Source: Armatimonadota bacterium (GTDB lineage: Bacteria > Armatimonadota > SYMT01). From it: DNA of 7,054 nucleotides. Made by a program: the position numbers and the translations under genes. Each line of letters opens with the position of its first letter. Within the stretch, counting starts at the first letter, position 1. The notes beneath the pieces were generated by a model, which saw only the letters and a list, made by a program, of their open reading frames with translations, was not told the DNA's origin and searched no databases. The DNA lies in the NCBI GenBank assembly GCA_020696885.1, contig JAJFMS010000316.1, positions 1 through 7,054 of the forward strand. Reading direction: 5' to 3'. Below, one piece after another: positions 5,922 to 7,054 of the stretch.

Positions 5922-7054
5922 ATGGAGCGTTGTCATGGTCCGCAAGCCTTCGGACGCAGCCGCCGCGAGTTGCTCCGGTTCGGCCTCGCCGGAGTAGCGG
6001 GCCTGGGCCTGGGTGATCTCGGGCGGCTCCAGGCGGCGAGCGCGGCCGGGGGCAAACCGCCGGAGACCGCGGTGATCGTGGTCTGGTGCCACGGTGGCGC
6101 CAGCCACCTGGAGACCTACGACCCGAAGCCGGACGCACCCGTGGAGTATCGCGGGCCGTTTACGGCCATCGACACCAACGTTCCGGGCATCCGGGTGAGC
6201 AACCTGATGCCGCTTCAGGCGAAGCTCGCCGATAAGTACGCCCTCATCCGCTCCGTCCACCACCGGGCGATCTGCCACCAGCAGGGGCTGCAGACGCTCT
6301 GGACCGGCCACGAAGAGCTGGTGCTCAAGCAGAAGCCGGACCATCCGGACTGCTTCTGCGTGCTTAGCAAGGTGCGAAGCCGCCCCGGCGATACGCTGCC
6401 GGTCCATGTGGGCATCCCTCCCCTTCCGTACGCCGGGCCGGCCTATCTGGGTCCAGGCTACGAGCCATTCACCGTGGGCGGAGACCCGAACCAGCCCACG
6501 TTCGAGGTCCCGAACATCAAGCTCGCGGACGCCGCCCGAGGCCGGCTGGATCGCCGGCTGCGGCTGATGAGCGGCGTGGACGCCGTGCGCCGAGACCTGG
6601 ACGCCGACCCTGAGATCTCCGCGCGGGACCAGCACTATCATGCCGCGGTAGACCTGCTCACCAGCGGCCGCGCGCGGGCTGCATTCGACATCTCCCGCGA
6701 GGACGAGAAGACGCGAGACCGCTACGGCCGCAACCGCTGGGGCCAGAGCATGCTCCTCTCGCGCCGCCTGGTGGAGGCGGGAGTCGGGGCGGTGGTGGTC
6801 TCGCTGTTCGGCGTGGAGAACGGCCTGATCGGCAGTTGGGACGACCACGCCGTGAACGCGGATTGCTTCAAAGCGATGGAGCAGCGCGCGCCGATCTTCG
6901 ACCGCGGCGTCGCGGCCCTGATCGCGGACCTCCACGACCGCGGCCTCGACAAGCGGGTGATGGTGATCGTCACCGGGGAGTTCGGCCGCACCCCCAAGGT
7001 GAACGAAGCCGGTGCCGGGCGGCCGGGCCGGGACCACTGGCCGCACGCGATGTC
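5922..7054 (+). CDS. DUF1501 family exported protein, copy 2, runs off the right edge
   Basis: The frame is open from ATG 5922 to the window end (377 complete residues). The N-terminus carries a twin-arginine type leader, GRSRRELLRFGLAGVAGLGLG, then the conserved WCHGGASHLETYDPKP (55-70), a GPF-AI-TNV block, HHRAICHQQGLQTLWTGHE, YGRNRWGQ, WDDHAVN, and, intact here, GEFGRTP (352-358) and GRDHWP (369-374). These last blocks are the ones missing from copy 1. Over the last 108 or so residues shared before the copy 1 lesion, the two proteins are about 70% identical by eye, so they are close paralogues. DUF1501 proteins are numerous in Planctomycetota and related phyla, often beside secreted cytochrome- or DUF1549/DUF1553-type genes, and their substrate is unknown. 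Expected full length is about 450-480 residues, so the C-terminus lies beyond the window. Export is inferred from the leader only. Confidence 0.95.
   Translation, partial: MERCHGPQAFGRSRRELLRFGLAGVAGLGLGDLGRLQAASAAGGKPPETAVIVVWCHGGASHLETYDPKPDAPVEYRGPFTAIDTNVPGIRVSNLMPLQAKLADKYALIRSVHHRAICHQQGLQTLWTGHEELVLKQKPDHPDCFCVLSKVRSRPGDTLPVHVGIPPLPYAGPAYLGPGYEPFTVGGDPNQPTFEVPNIKLADAARGRLDRRLRLMSGVDAVRRDLDADPEISARDQHYHAAVDLLTSGRARAAFDISREDEKTRDRYGRNRWGQSMLLSRRLVEAGVGAVVVSLFGVENGLIGSWDDHAVNADCFKAMEQRAPIFDRGVAALIADLHDRGLDKRVMVIVTGEFGRTPKVNEAGAGRPGRDHWPHAM

Noticed and set aside
5553..7046. Minus-strand open frame of 497 codons opposite the DUF1501 copy 2 region
   Set aside because: It crosses the small membrane gene, the repeat and DUF1501 copy 2, all of which have family or start-site support on the plus strand; its product has no recognisable motif.

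Overview
This is a GC-rich bacterial chromosome segment holding a heat-shock/protein-quality-control block on the minus strand and a DUF1501 secreted-protein block on the plus strand. Tat-targeted DUF1501 proteins are typical of Planctomycetota, Gemmatimonadota, Acidobacteriota, Armatimonadota and relatives. The window fits one of these groups, but nothing in it settles the phylum.

Layout. Minus strand, in transcription order: a small heat-shock protein (Hsp20, 3969 to 3526), the disaggregase ClpB (3262 to 644), and the N-terminal 155 residues of CutC (467 to the window edge). Plus strand, divergent from hsp20: a DUF1501 gene starting at 4279 with an apparent internal out-of-frame deletion near 5367-5370, a small three-helix membrane-protein gene (5495-5814) that needs a one-base correction near 5562-5565 to read through, and a second, intact DUF1501 paralogue (from 5922, running off the right edge). 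Both DUF1501 proteins begin with a twin-arginine type leader, so they are probably exported folded.

How the genes relate. Hsp20 binds unfolding proteins and ClpB (with a DnaK system not seen here) extracts and refolds them from aggregates, so their adjacency makes functional sense. CutC is simply downstream on the same strand. The DUF1501 / membrane protein / DUF1501 cluster looks like a tandem duplication with a small membrane gene between the copies. Close spacing and a ribosome-binding site overlapping the first DUF1501 stop suggest translational coupling of the first two genes.

Non-coding content. There is a near-consensus sigma-70 promoter for hsp20 and a weaker candidate for cutC. Two related imperfect inverted repeats built from 8-bp GGAGTNNT units bracket clpB. 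A strong 40-nt hairpin lies between hsp20 and clpB. Three hairpins sit in the leader of the first DUF1501 gene, and a GGATGAA-type short tandem repeat precedes the second. The two lesions in the DUF1501 block, about 200 bp apart, are the most informative anomaly: either real gene decay or sequence/assembly error. No CRISPR array, tRNA, rRNA or insertion sequence was recognised.
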